This document shows, piece after piece, positions 25,291 through 34,500 of a DNA stretch of 64,000 nt. Location of the stretch: contig NZ_MWWV01000006.1 of NCBI RefSeq assembly GCF_002259645.1, positions 1-64,000 of the forward strand, in the 5' to 3' direction. The notes beneath the pieces were generated by a model. It did no database searches. It worked only from the letters and a program-made list of their open reading frames with translations, and was not told the DNA's origin. The DNA is from Bifidobacterium tissieri (GTDB lineage Bacteria > Actinomycetota > Actinomycetes > Actinomycetales > Bifidobacteriaceae). The translations under genes and the position numbers were made by a program. Each line of letters opens with the position of its first letter. The first letter of the stretch is position 1.

Positions 25291-26646
25291 GTGAGCGACA
25301 TTGCCCAGGCTGAGAACTTCAGCGATAAGACCCTCATCAAGGTTGTTGGTGTGGGCGGGGCCGGTGGCAACGCGGTGAACCGCATGATCGCCGAGGGCCT
25401 GCAGAATGTGGAGTTCGTTGCCATCAATACGGATGCCAAGGATCTGTTACGCTCCGATGCCGATGTCAAGATCTCCCTTTCCGATGCGTCCAGCCGTGGT
25501 CTCGGTGCCGGTGCTGACCCGGAGAAGGGTGCCAAGGCCGCCCAGGACCACCAGTCCGACATCGAGGAGGCGCTCAAAGGTGCCGATATGGTCTTCGTCA
25601 CCTGTGGCGAGGGTGGCGGCACCGGTACCGGTGCCAGCCCGCTCGTGGCCCGTGCCGCACGTCAGCAGGGTGCGCTCACCATCGCCGTGGTCACTCGTCC
25701 GTTCAGCTTCGAAGGCCCGCGTCGTTCCGCGTCGGCCGACTCCGGCATCGAGAACCTGCGCAAGGAGGTCGATGCCCTGATCATCATCCCGAACGATCGT
25801 CTGCTTGACCTGTCCGATCGTTCCGTCAGCGTGATCGATGCCTTCAAGACCGCCGATTCGGCACTACTCGCCGGCGTGCAGGGCATCACCGACCTGATCA
25901 CCATGAACTCCTACATCCACGTGGACTTCTCCGATGTCACGGCGATCCTCAAGGATGCCGGTACCGCGCTGTTCGGCATCGGCTCCGCCCGGGGAGAGGA
26001 CCGCGCCAGCCAGGCCGCGGAGATCGCCATCAGCTCCCCGCTGCTCGAGGCCAGCATCGAGGGTGCCCACGGTGCCCTGCTCAACATCGCAGGCCCGACC
26101 GACCTTACCCTGCAGGAGGCGAACGAGGCCGCCGAGCTGGTGCGTCAGGCCATTCACCCCGAAGCCCAGATCATCTGGGGTCTTGCCCTCGACGACTCCT
26201 ACGGCGACGAGGTGCGTGTCACCGTCATCGCGGCTGGCTTCGACGCCAAGAAGGGTGTGGAAAGCTACCGTCCGGCCGATCGTTCCGATGTGAAGGTTCC
26301 TCAGCTTCCCGAGCTGCACCTGACCAACGGTGCCGTGCAGTACGCACAGCAGCCCGCCACCGACGACACCTCGTCCCAGCCGGCGAGCAAGCCGGCGGCA
26401 ACCCAGGCCACCGCTCCGACGGCCGCACAGCCGGCGGCACCGGCCGTGGCTCCGGTGAACCCCACGCCGCAGCCGCAGGTTCAGTATCCCGCGCCGGTGA
26501 ACCCCACGGCAACGCCGTCGTCCACGTCCATGCCTGCCGTTCCGTCGTATGACGATGCCACGAACGAGCATGCCGCCGTCCCGCGCACCCCGAGGATCCC
26601 GGACTCCGAACTGGGCGATCTGGACATTCCCGACTTCCTGCGCTGA
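25291..26646 (+). CDS. ftsZ: Cell division GTPase FtsZ
   Basis: 451 residues. Polymerises into the Z ring at mid-cell. The N-terminal nucleotide-binding domain has VVGVGGAGGNAVNRMI and the tubulin signature GGGTGTGASP at about 108-117 (Ala to Ser in the usual GAAP). NDRLLDL and the T7 loop region (VDFSDVTAILKDAG) are intact. A long Ala/Pro/Thr/Gln-rich linker (about 345-435) leads to the conserved C-terminal peptide GDLDIPDFLR, which binds SepF. GTG 25291 follows ACAGGAGC. Start of ftsZ-sepF-yggT-divIVA. Confidence 0.97.
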   Translation: MSDIAQAENFSDKTLIKVVGVGGAGGNAVNRMIAEGLQNVEFVAINTDAKDLLRSDADVKISLSDASSRGLGAGADPEKGAKAAQDHQSDIEEALKGADMVFVTCGEGGGTGTGASPLVARAARQQGALTIAVVTRPFSFEGPRRSASADSGIENLRKEVDALIIIPNDRLLDLSDRSVSVIDAFKTADSALLAGVQGITDLITMNSYIHVDFSDVTAILKDAGTALFGIGSARGEDRASQAAEIAISSPLLEASIEGAHGALLNIAGPTDLTLQEANEAAELVRQAIHPEAQIIWGLALDDSYGDEVRVTVIAAGFDAKKGVESYRPADRSDVKVPQLPELHLTNGAVQYAQQPATDDTSSQPASKPAATQATAPTAAQPAAPAVAPVNPTPQPQVQYPAPVNPTATPSSTSMPAVPSYDDATNEHAAVPRTPRIPDSELGDLDIPDFLR

Positions 26647-26668
26647 TCGATAGTACTGGAGGGTTATC

Positions 26669-27148
26669 ATGGCCGGTTTCATGAAGAACGCGATGACATA
26701 TCTTGGCATGGCCGATGTCGTTGACGACGATGACGAGGTCGTGCCCGAGGACACCGACGCGGACGAGTCGCCGTCGTTCGATTCGGATCGCAGCGTGACG
26801 CCGGCCGCAGCTCCCACGCCCACACCGGCGGCGGCCCCCAGCCGTTCCCGTACCACACCGTTCAAGGGACAGCTCAATCGGATCACCACGATCCATCCGA
26901 AGTCCTATGAGGAAGCCCAGCTGGTGGGACGCGCCATTCGCGATGGTGTGCCGGTGGTGCTCAACCTCACCGGTGTGGAGGAAAGCACCGCATATCGCAT
27001 CGTGGATTTCTCCGCCGGTGTGGTATTCGGTGTGCGAGGATCCATCGAACGTGTGACGCCTCGCGTGTTCCTGCTCAGTCCCGCTCAGGTGAATATCAAG
27101 GTGGAGGAGTCTCCGTCCTCATCGAATTCCGATATTTTCGGTGCCTGA
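26669..27148 (+). CDS. sepF: Cell division protein SepF
   Basis: 159 residues. SepF anchors FtsZ to the membrane in Gram-positives lacking FtsA. The N-terminal membrane-binding helix (MAGFMKNAMTYLGMAD) is followed by an acidic/Pro-Ala linker and the SepF core from about residue 70 (THPK-type IHPKSYEEAQLVGRAIRDG, VVLNLTGV, RIVDFSAGVVFGVRGSIERV, VFLLSP). It lies 22 nt after ftsZ with a GGAGGG site. Confidence 0.95.
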   Translation: MAGFMKNAMTYLGMADVVDDDDEVVPEDTDADESPSFDSDRSVTPAAAPTPTPAAAPSRSRTTPFKGQLNRITTIHPKSYEEAQLVGRAIRDGVPVVLNLTGVEESTAYRIVDFSAGVVFGVRGSIERVTPRVFLLSPAQVNIKVEESPSSSNSDIFGA

Positions 27149-27169
27149 GCTTTATTGTCGAAGACCATT

Positions 27170-27200
27170 GCTGATCGTTCCCATTAAGCGAACGATCAGC
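27170..27200 (+). terminator. Perfect hairpin between sepF and yggT
   Basis: GCTGATCGTTC / GAACGATCAGC, 11 bp with a 9-nt loop, followed by TGAGTTAAAGTCTT. It is a terminator or attenuator; the separate yggT promoter just downstream supports termination. Confidence 0.6.
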
Positions 27201-27232
27201 TGAGTTAAAGTCTTCCCTGATACGGTGAATGC

Positions 27233-27517
27233 ATGACTTTCATTTATCTGTTGCGGTTGTTGCTGAGTCTGTTGATCAATGCCTATATATTCGTACTGTT
27301 CGTGCGGATGATTCTTGATTGGGTACGTGTATTGGCACCCCGATGGTATCCCCGGGGCGTGGTGTATTCCCTGATCGATGTGGTATATCGTCTCACCGAG
27401 CCGCCACTCAGATGGCTACGGCGGTATATCAAGCCACTGCCGCTGGGTGCGATCTACCTTGATGTGAGTTTTATCGTGCTGTATTTCGCGCTGGTCGTGC
27501 TGCAAATGCTGATTTAG
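27233..27517 (+). CDS. YggT family membrane protein
   Basis: 94 residues with two hydrophobic stretches (YLLRLLLSLLINAYIFVLFV and the C-terminal IYLDVSFIVLYFALVVLQMLI, shortened here to IVLYFALVVLQML) around RMILDWVR, a hallmark of YggT/CcmB-like division-cluster proteins. Its position between sepF and divIVA is standard in Gram-positives and points to a role at the septum. An extended -10 (TGATACGGT, 27218-27226) ends 6 nt before the ATG, suggesting a leaderless mRNA. Confidence 0.85.
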   Translation: MTFIYLLRLLLSLLINAYIFVLFVRMILDWVRVLAPRWYPRGVVYSLIDVVYRLTEPPLRWLRRYIKPLPLGAIYLDVSFIVLYFALVVLQMLI

Positions 27518-27638
27518 CACCTGCGGATTTAACGCGAATTCAGAGCGGGGAATATACCTCAATCGCCTGTCGAATGAATTCGATGCGATATGGCACCGAT
27601 GAACACCCCCGAACACTGCGTGTCGTCGGCGTAGCGCC

Positions 27639-27666
27639 TAGACAGTCACGGGCTACGTGCTAGCAT
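27639..27666 (+). promoter_or_regulatory. Likely divIVA promoter
   Basis: -35 TAGACA (27639-27644), 16-nt spacer, -10 TAGCAT (27661-27666), giving a leader of about 50 nt before divIVA. Confidence 0.5.
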
Positions 27667-27725
27667 GGTTCCGATACGTAATTTCATAAGCTCCCTACGA
27701 GCTGAGAGTGAGGTTGGGATCTGCA

Positions 27726-29087
27726 ATGGCCCTGTTGACACCGAATGATATTCGTAACCATATTTTCCAGACGGTACGTTTCAAGGAAGGCTACGACATC
27801 GACGAGGTCGATGACTTCCTCGATGAAGTTACCGAAACGGTGGAGGCGCTGGGCAGTCAGGCCGCTCAGTCTGGTTCCACCCAGTCGCTGGGTCCCGATG
27901 TGGCCGCATTGAATGAGAAGATTTCCCAGCTGACCAATGAGAACAGCCAGCTGAAGGATCAGCTTGTCCAGGCCCAGCAGACGGCTCCGGAAGCGAAGGC
28001 GAATGATTCCGAGCAGGTGCAGGCGCTGGCCAGCCAGAATGCCCAGCTGAAGAGCCAGGTGGATCAGCTCAATGCCCAGATCGATCAGCTGACCGCCCAG
28101 TCGGCCAAGAGCGATGGTGCCGCCAGCCAGCTTGATGCCGAGCGTCGCCGTACCGCCGAGGTCTCCAACCAGCTGCAGGCCGCCAATGGTCAGCTACAGG
28201 CTCTGAACGGTCAGCTGCAGGCCGCCAAGCAGCAGATCGCCGCCCTCCAGCAGGCGCAGAACACCGCCAACGGCCAGAGCAACGATCAGATCGCCGCCCT
28301 GAACCGCGAACTGGAGGCATCCAAGGCCCGTGAGGAGCAGCTGCGTCAGCAGCTGGCCAAGGTCGAGCCGTCCACCGAGACCGGTAGCCTGCGCAAGATC
28401 GCCGGTGCCGGTGCCGGTGCCACCACCGAGCCCGAGCGCGCCACCGCCATGCTGGCACTGGCCATGCAGCTGCACGATCAGTATGTGGACAAGGGCAAGG
28501 CTCAGCGCGATCAGCTCATCGCCGATGGCCAGGCCAAGCACGAGGACGTCATCCAGAAGGCCGACGCCTACTCCAAGCGTATCCATCAGGATGCCGACGC
28601 CTACTCGCAGCGTGTGCATACCGAGGCCGACTCCTACGGCAAGAAGACCCGCAACGACGCCGATGTCTACCAGGCCAAGACCCGTAACGAGGCTGACGAC
28701 TACTCCGCCAAGACCCGCAAGCAGGCCGACGAGTACTCCAAGAAGACGCACTCCGAGGCGGACGCCTACAGCAAGCAGACCCGTGCCGCCGCCGAGCAGT
28801 ACGATGCCCAGGTACGCAAGGACACCGAGGCCGAGGCCAAGAAGATCCGCGACGTGGCTGACGAGTACGATCACCGCACCCGTAGTGCCGCCGATGACTA
28901 CGCCCAGCAGGTCAAGGACAAGCTGTACACCGACTCCAAGGTCATCGAGGGCAACATCGAAGGCCTCAAGCAGTTCGAGGCCGAGTACCGTAGCCGCCTG
29001 ACCGAGTTCCTCGGCCAGCTGACCACGCAGATCTCGGACACGAACAACTACCAGTCCATGCAGGACTTCAACGGTGGCAACCGCTGA
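27726..29087 (+). CDS. divIVA: DivIVA/Wag31-type polar growth and septum protein, elongated
   Basis: 453 residues, longer than the roughly 260-300 usual for Wag31. The N-terminal lipid-binding domain is classic: LTPNDIRNHIFQTVRF followed by GYDIDEVDDFLDEV. Then comes a Gln/Leu-rich coiled coil (about 60-215), a short Gly/Ala linker, and a conserved patch ERATAMLALAMQLHDQYVDKGK. Next are eleven 11-residue repeats (residues 279-399). The last 50 residues are a conserved helix (FEAEYRSRLTEFLGQL). It recognises curved membrane and organises polar wall synthesis. ATG 27726 has GAGGTTGGGAT upstream. Confidence 0.9.
   Translation: MALLTPNDIRNHIFQTVRFKEGYDIDEVDDFLDEVTETVEALGSQAAQSGSTQSLGPDVAALNEKISQLTNENSQLKDQLVQAQQTAPEAKANDSEQVQALASQNAQLKSQVDQLNAQIDQLTAQSAKSDGAASQLDAERRRTAEVSNQLQAANGQLQALNGQLQAAKQQIAALQQAQNTANGQSNDQIAALNRELEASKAREEQLRQQLAKVEPSTETGSLRKIAGAGAGATTEPERATAMLALAMQLHDQYVDKGKAQRDQLIADGQAKHEDVIQKADAYSKRIHQDADAYSQRVHTEADSYGKKTRNDADVYQAKTRNEADDYSAKTRKQADEYSKKTHSEADAYSKQTRAAAEQYDAQVRKDTEAEAKKIRDVADEYDHRTRSAADDYAQQVKDKLYTDSKVIEGNIEGLKQFEAEYRSRLTEFLGQLTTQISDTNNYQSMQDFNGGNR
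28560..28922 (+). repeat. Eleven 11-residue (33-bp) repeats inside divIVA
   Basis: Exactly 121 codons made of units such as ADAYSKRIHQD, ADAYSQRVHTE, ADSYGKKTRND and ADDYSAKTRKQ, all with Ala-Asp at positions 1-2 and mostly Tyr at 4. A hendecad periodicity predicts a long right-handed coiled coil. DNA copies are diverged, so this is an old expansion. Confidence 0.9.
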
Positions 29088-29100
29088 TCATTCCGACTGT

Positions 29101-29649
29101 ATGACTGAGAACACTGTCGCAAGACGGCCGCGTATGTGCGTGGCCGTCTTCGCATGCGTGGCCCTTGTCGCACTGGTGCTGGATCGCATCACCAAGAACA
29201 TGGCGCTTTCCTCGCTGACCACCGATCACGATATCAGTGTGATTCCCGGGCTGCTGTCGTTGCGTCTCCTACACAACCCCGGTGCCTCGTTGGGCATGGG
29301 ATCCTCCACCACGTGGTTGATCTCGCTGTTGGCCATCGTCGCGTCGATCGCACTCTTCGTTGCCGGTGTCATTACCACGGACTGGCGTTGGGCGGTATGC
29401 CTTGGACTGGCGTTCGGCGGAGCCGTGGGCAATCTTATCGACCGTGTCATGTATGCCACAGGATTCCTTGACGGCAGAGTGGTCGATTTTCTCAACTATG
29501 GATGGTCCGTGGGCAACGTGGCCGATATCTGGCTGATGGTGGCAGGTATCGGACTCGTACTGCTCATCGTGCTTTCCGTGCCGTTCCGGCCGACACGGGA
29601 AGGAGCGACCGACACCACATCCAATGACGATATGACGGAGACACGCTGA
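29101..29649 (+). CDS. lspA: Lipoprotein signal peptidase II
   Basis: 182 residues, four membrane helices. Cleaves signal peptides of diacylglyceryl prolipoproteins. Motifs: LDRITKNMA at the N-terminus, LLHNPGASLG, GGAVGNLIDRVMY with catalytic Asp114, and VGNVADIWL with Asp142. A polar Thr/Asp tail follows helix 4. ATG 29101 sits 13 nt after the divIVA stop. Its stop overlaps the rluD start (TGATG), indicating coupling. Confidence 0.93.
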   Translation: MTENTVARRPRMCVAVFACVALVALVLDRITKNMALSSLTTDHDISVIPGLLSLRLLHNPGASLGMGSSTTWLISLLAIVASIALFVAGVITTDWRWAVCLGLAFGGAVGNLIDRVMYATGFLDGRVVDFLNYGWSVGNVADIWLMVAGIGLVLLIVLSVPFRPTREGATDTTSNDDMTETR

Positions 29650-30581
29650 TGCCCATCGTTCCAGCACCCGACGCCCTCATCGGCAAGCGTTTCGACGTGG
29701 CCGTGGCCAAGATGACGGGGGAGTCCCGTTCCAAGGCCAGCGATCTGATCACATCCGGCCAGGTGAAGCTGCTCGGCCGCTCCTGCGACCGTTCCACCAC
29801 CTTGCTTGCCGGAGACATGGTCGAGTTCGACCTCGTCAAGGAGGAGAACAAACCCGAACCGATTGCCGACGACATGGCCATCGTCTACGAGGACGACGAC
29901 GTGGTGATCGTCGACAAGCCGGTGGGCGTTGCCGCCCATGCCTCCGTGGGATGGACGGGCCCGACCGTGCTGGGCAGTCTGCTGCATCGCGGTGTGCACA
30001 TCACGGATTACGGAGCCGCCGGGCGTCAGGGTATCGTCAGCCGTCTTGATGTCGGCACCAGCGGTCTGATGCTGGTGTGCAAATCCGAACTCGCCTACAA
30101 GGAGATGCGCCGACAGTTCTCCGAACACGAGGTCGTCAAGACGTATCACGCGGTAACACAGGGCGATCTCGCCCAGGACAAGGCCACCATTGAGGCGCCG
30201 ATCGGCCGGGCCAAGGTATCCGACTTCCGGTTCACGGTCACGCCAAGCGGCAAGGCGGCCGTCACACACTGGGATGTGCTGGAACGATTCGGTGAGGCCA
30301 CGCTGGCCAAGATCAATCTTGAAACTGGTCGCACCCATCAGATCCGTGTGCACTTTTCATCGATCGGGCACCCTCTGGTGGGGGACCACATGTATGGCGC
30401 CAATCCGAAACTTGCCGAGGAACTGGGACTCGAACGCCAGTGGCTGCACGCCATGGAACTCGATTTCCGGCATCCCCGCACCCGTATCTGGACGCACGTG
30501 GCCTCACATTATCCGGCCGATCTGCAGCATGCGCTCGATGTGCTGCGCACCCGTCACGAGGATCGTACGGATCAGTCGTGA
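29649..30581 (+). CDS. Ribosomal large subunit pseudouridine synthase, RluD-like
   Basis: 310 residues. An S4-like RNA-binding domain (RFDVAVAKMTGESRSKASDLITSG, given here as RFDVAVAKM and SRSKASDLI) precedes the RluA-type catalytic domain with VVIVDKPVGVAAH, the catalytic Asp in SRLDVGTSGLML, INLETGRTHQIRVHF and GHPLVGDHMYG. Acts on 23S rRNA helix 69 in characterised RluD proteins; specificity here is inferred. Translationally coupled to lspA, as in many actinobacteria. Confidence 0.9.
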   Translation: MPIVPAPDALIGKRFDVAVAKMTGESRSKASDLITSGQVKLLGRSCDRSTTLLAGDMVEFDLVKEENKPEPIADDMAIVYEDDDVVIVDKPVGVAAHASVGWTGPTVLGSLLHRGVHITDYGAAGRQGIVSRLDVGTSGLMLVCKSELAYKEMRRQFSEHEVVKTYHAVTQGDLAQDKATIEAPIGRAKVSDFRFTVTPSGKAAVTHWDVLERFGEATLAKINLETGRTHQIRVHFSSIGHPLVGDHMYGANPKLAEELGLERQWLHAMELDFRHPRTRIWTHVASHYPADLQHALDVLRTRHEDRTDQS

Positions 30582-30593
30582 TGGCGGAGCCGG

Positions 30594-31301
30594 TCAGATC
30601 AGCGCCAGAGAGTTCAGCAATGCCAGAGCAAGCATCGGCATCACGCTGATCACCATGCCGATGAGACCCAGCCACCATCCATGGGCCCGCTGTTTGGTAC
30701 GGGGATGGGGAATGGCGCATTCGAGAATGCCCGCGACTCCCGCGATCAGCGCACCGATGCCACTCGGTCGGATGATCAGCGATGATGTCGTGGATGCGAT
30801 CGTCGACAAGGCGAACAGACTTACGGTGCCCTTGTGCCCGATACCAAGGAGATATGAGGCCATCAACCCCATGAAGCCGAACGATACGGAACACAGAATA
30901 CCCAGCATGAGCGCGATCACCGCGAACACGGACAATCGTCGTTTTGCAATGCCGGTAGTTGTTGATGCCTGATCGTCAATCGGAGGAACGCCCAAGCGGG
31001 CAAGCATACTGTTGCCTGGCGCCGTTGCCGGTATGCCGTCGGAGATGCCGGTGACAGACACGATATCGGCACCTGCGGCATCGGCGTGATCGACATCGTC
31101 AATGACTTCGCTAGGAACGACGCCGGTCCGAACGAAGTCCATATAGGCGGGAGCCGGCTGTGGGCCCTGCACATCGGGCCACGGATCCGGTCTGGAAGCA
31201 TCCTCGGTCTGCGGTGAGCCCGTTGACGGACAACCGGCCGAAACGAGCGGTGTCGTCACCGCCACGGATGGTGATGCAGTGCGTGTGATGGTCTCGTCCA
31301 T
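30594..31301 (-). CDS. Multi-pass membrane protein with disordered N-terminus (DUF4190-like)
   Basis: 235 residues. The first 115 residues are polar and Pro/Ser/Thr/Asp-rich. The rest holds four hydrophobic segments (SVFAVIALMLGILCSVSFGF, MASYLLGI, GIGALIAGVAGILECAI, WWLGLIGMVISVMPMLALAL). The pattern of small Gly-rich paired helices after a Pro-rich cytoplasmic region resembles DUF4190-type proteins; no catalytic motif is visible. ATG 31301 is preceded by GGAAAGGAGATCTC, a strong ribosome site. It converges on rluD with only 12 nt between stops. Confidence 0.65.
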   Translation of the reverse strand: MDETITRTASPSVAVTTPLVSAGCPSTGSPQTEDASRPDPWPDVQGPQPAPAYMDFVRTGVVPSEVIDDVDHADAAGADIVSVTGISDGIPATAPGNSMLARLGVPPIDDQASTTTGIAKRRLSVFAVIALMLGILCSVSFGFMGLMASYLLGIGHKGTVSLFALSTIASTTSSLIIRPSGIGALIAGVAGILECAIPHPRTKQRAHGWWLGLIGMVISVMPMLALALLNSLALI

Positions 31302-31511
31302 GAGATCTCCTTTCCTGGATGATCATTTTCGCGTGATCATCCATGCGACTATGCAGGTGTACGCGGTTCCGTCATTGGAATCGGTGACTCCCATCGTCAC
31401 TCGTAGGCACCGGCAGGGGCAAGCATGTGCGACCAATGTGGTCGAATGTGAATTACGCTTGGAATTGCAACGAAAACGAGCACGCCGAGCCCGTACGGTA
31501 TGGTGGAAACC

Positions 31512-34500
31512 ATGGCTGAATCGGGAAAGAACTTCGTACAACTGCACAACCATACGCATTATTCGCTGCTCGACGGCGCGTCGAAGATCCCGAATCTGGT
31601 GAACCGCGTCAAGGAACTCGGCATGCCGGCCGTGGGCATCACCGACCACGGCAACATGCACGGCGCATACGAGATGTGGAGCACCGCCGTAAAGGCCGGA
31701 GTCAAGCCGATCATCGGCATCGAGGCGTATGTGACGCCGGAAACCGCCAGGCAGGACAAGTCCCGAGTCCATTGGGGCACCGAGGCGCAACGACGTGACG
31801 ACGTCTCCGGCGGCGGTCTGATCACCCACCTGACCATGTGGGCGGAAACCGACGAGGGACTGGTGAACCTGACCAAGGCCAGTTCCGTGGCCAACCTCGA
31901 AGGCCGCGTCATGCGCTATCCGCGTATGGACAAGGAAGTGCTGTCCACATATTCGAAAGGCGTGATCGCATCCTCCGGCTGCCCGTCCGGCATCATCCAG
32001 ACGAGGCTTCGTCTCGGCCAGTTCGATGAGGCGTTGCGCGCCGCCGGCGAAATGCAGGACATCTTCGGCCGTGACAACTTCTATATCGAGCTCATGGACC
32101 ACGGGCTGAAGATCGAAACGCAGGTGACCAAGGATCTGCTGACGATCGCGAAGAAGCTCGGTGCGCCGCTGCTCGCCACCAACGACTCCCACTACGTACT
32201 CGAGGAGGATCGCGGGGCGCAGGACGCCATGCTGTGCATCAACTCCGGCAGCCGTCTCGACGACCCCGACCGGTTCAAGTTCGACGGATCCGGCTACTAC
32301 ATCAAATCCGCCGAGGAGATGCGCGAACTGTTCAAGGAACTGCCCGAGGCGTGCGACAACACGCTGGAGATCGCCGAACGCTGCAACGTGATGTTCGACG
32401 ACAACGAGGACGGCGCGTTCATGCCGCAGTTCGACTGCCCCGAAGGCTGGGACGAGACCTCCCTGTTCCTCAAGAAGGTGGAGGAGGGGCTCGAGAAGCG
32501 CTACGAGGGCAACGTGCCCGAGCACGTGTCCAAGCAGGCCGACTACGAGTGCGGCGTGATCTGCCAGATGCAGTTCCCCGGCTACTTCCTGGTGGTATCC
32601 GACTACATCAACTGGGCGAAGGAGCACGGCATCATGGTGGGTCCGGGACGAGGCTCCGCCGCAGGCGCCATGGTCGCCTACGCGATGGGCATCACCGAAC
32701 TCGACCCGCTTGAGCATGGTCTGATCTTCGAGAGGTTCCTCAACCCGGAACGTGTGTCCCTGCCGGATATCGACGTCGACTTCGACCCCGAAGGCCGCAT
32801 GAAGGTCCTGGAATACGTGGCCGACAAATACGGTCACGACAAGGTGGCCCAGTGCGTGATCTACGGCACCATCAAGACCAAGCAGGCGCTCAAGGACTCC
32901 GCACGCATCATGGGATACGAGTTCTCCGTGGGCGAGCGCGTCACCAAGGCGCTGCCCCCGGCCGAGACCGGCGGCAAGGACATCAAGCTGCACGACATCT
33001 TCGATCCGAGCGCCAAACGCTACGCCGAGGCGCGCGAATATCGCGAACTATACGATTCCGATCCGGACGTCAAGCGCATCACCGAAGAGGCGATGGGCAT
33101 CGAGGGCCTGATCCGCCAGACCGGTGTGCACGCCTGCGCCACGATCATGGGATCCGAGCCCATCACCAACACGTCGCCGCTGCTGGAACGCACCGACGGT
33201 ACCGTGACCACCACATTCGAATACCACACGTGCGAAACGCTCGGTCTGGTCAAGATGGACTTCCTCGGCCTATCCAACCTTACGGTGATCCGAGACACCC
33301 TGCGCAATGTGGCGAACAACGGCAAGGAGCCGATCGACTACACCAAGATCCCGCTGGATGACGAGCCGACCTACCAGCTGCTGTCCCGCGGCGACACGCT
33401 CGGCGTGTTCCAGCTCGATGGCGACGGCATGCGTTCGCTGCTGCGCACACTCAAGCCGACCAACTTCAACGATATCTCCGCACTCATCGCCCTGTACCGA
33501 CCGGGCCCGATGAGTATGGAATCGCACACCAACTACGCCAAGCGCAAGAACGGCCTGCAGAAGATCGAGCCGATCCACCCCGAACTCGACCAGCCGCTCA
33601 AGGAGGTGCTCGACGAGACCTACGGTCTGATCATCTACCAGGAGCAGGTGCAGTCAGCAGCCCGAATCCTCGCCGGCTACTCGCTCGGCAAGGCCGACGT
33701 GCTGCGTCGAGCCATGGGCAAGAAGAAGCCGGAGGTGCTGGCCAAGGAAAAGGTGCCGTTCTTCGCCGGAATGAAGGAGCACGGCTACTCCGAGGAGGCG
33801 GCCGAGGCCATCTGGGAGATCCTGGTCCCGTTCTCCGGCTACGCGTTCAACAAGGCGCACTCCGCAGCCTACGGACTGATCTCCTACTGGACCGCCTATC
33901 TCAAGACCCACTATCCGGTGGAGTTCATGGCCGCACTGCTGCAGGGCGCGTCCACCAACAAGGACAAGACCGCGCTCTACCTCGGCGAAGCGCGTCGCAT
34001 GGGCATCCAGGTGCTCTCGCCCGACGTGAACGAATCGGTGTACGAGTATTCGGCAGTCGGCGACGTGGTGCGATTCGGTCTGGGCGCCATCCGCAACGTG
34101 GGCGAAAACGCCGTCAAGGAGATCATCGAGGAACGCAACAGTCCGCGTGGCAAGTACGTGAACTTCATGGACTACATCAAGCGCGTACCGCTCGCCGCGC
34201 TGAACCGCCGACTCGTCGAATCGTTGATCAAGGCCGGCGCATTCGACTCCATCGACCCGAACCGTCGCGCCCTCTTCCAGATCCACGAGACCGCGATCAA
34301 CCAGATCGTGCCGCTCAAACGCAAGGAGGCCGAAGGCCAGTTCGACCTGTTCGCCGACCTCGACGGAGGAGACGACGACGGCGGGGACGCCATGGGCGAT
34401 GCCGACGTGCAGATCCCCGACGTGGAGGAATGGGACAAGAAGACCAAGCTCAACTTCGAACGCGAAATGCTCGGCCTCTACGTCTCCGACCACCCGCTCA

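Noticed and set aside
28560-28922. Possible CRISPR-like direct repeats
   Set aside because: The 33-bp period is coding (11-residue units), there are no spacers, and copies are diverged.
31323-32993. 556-residue open frame antisense to dnaE
   Set aside because: Composition and lack of motifs mark it as a codon-bias shadow of dnaE.
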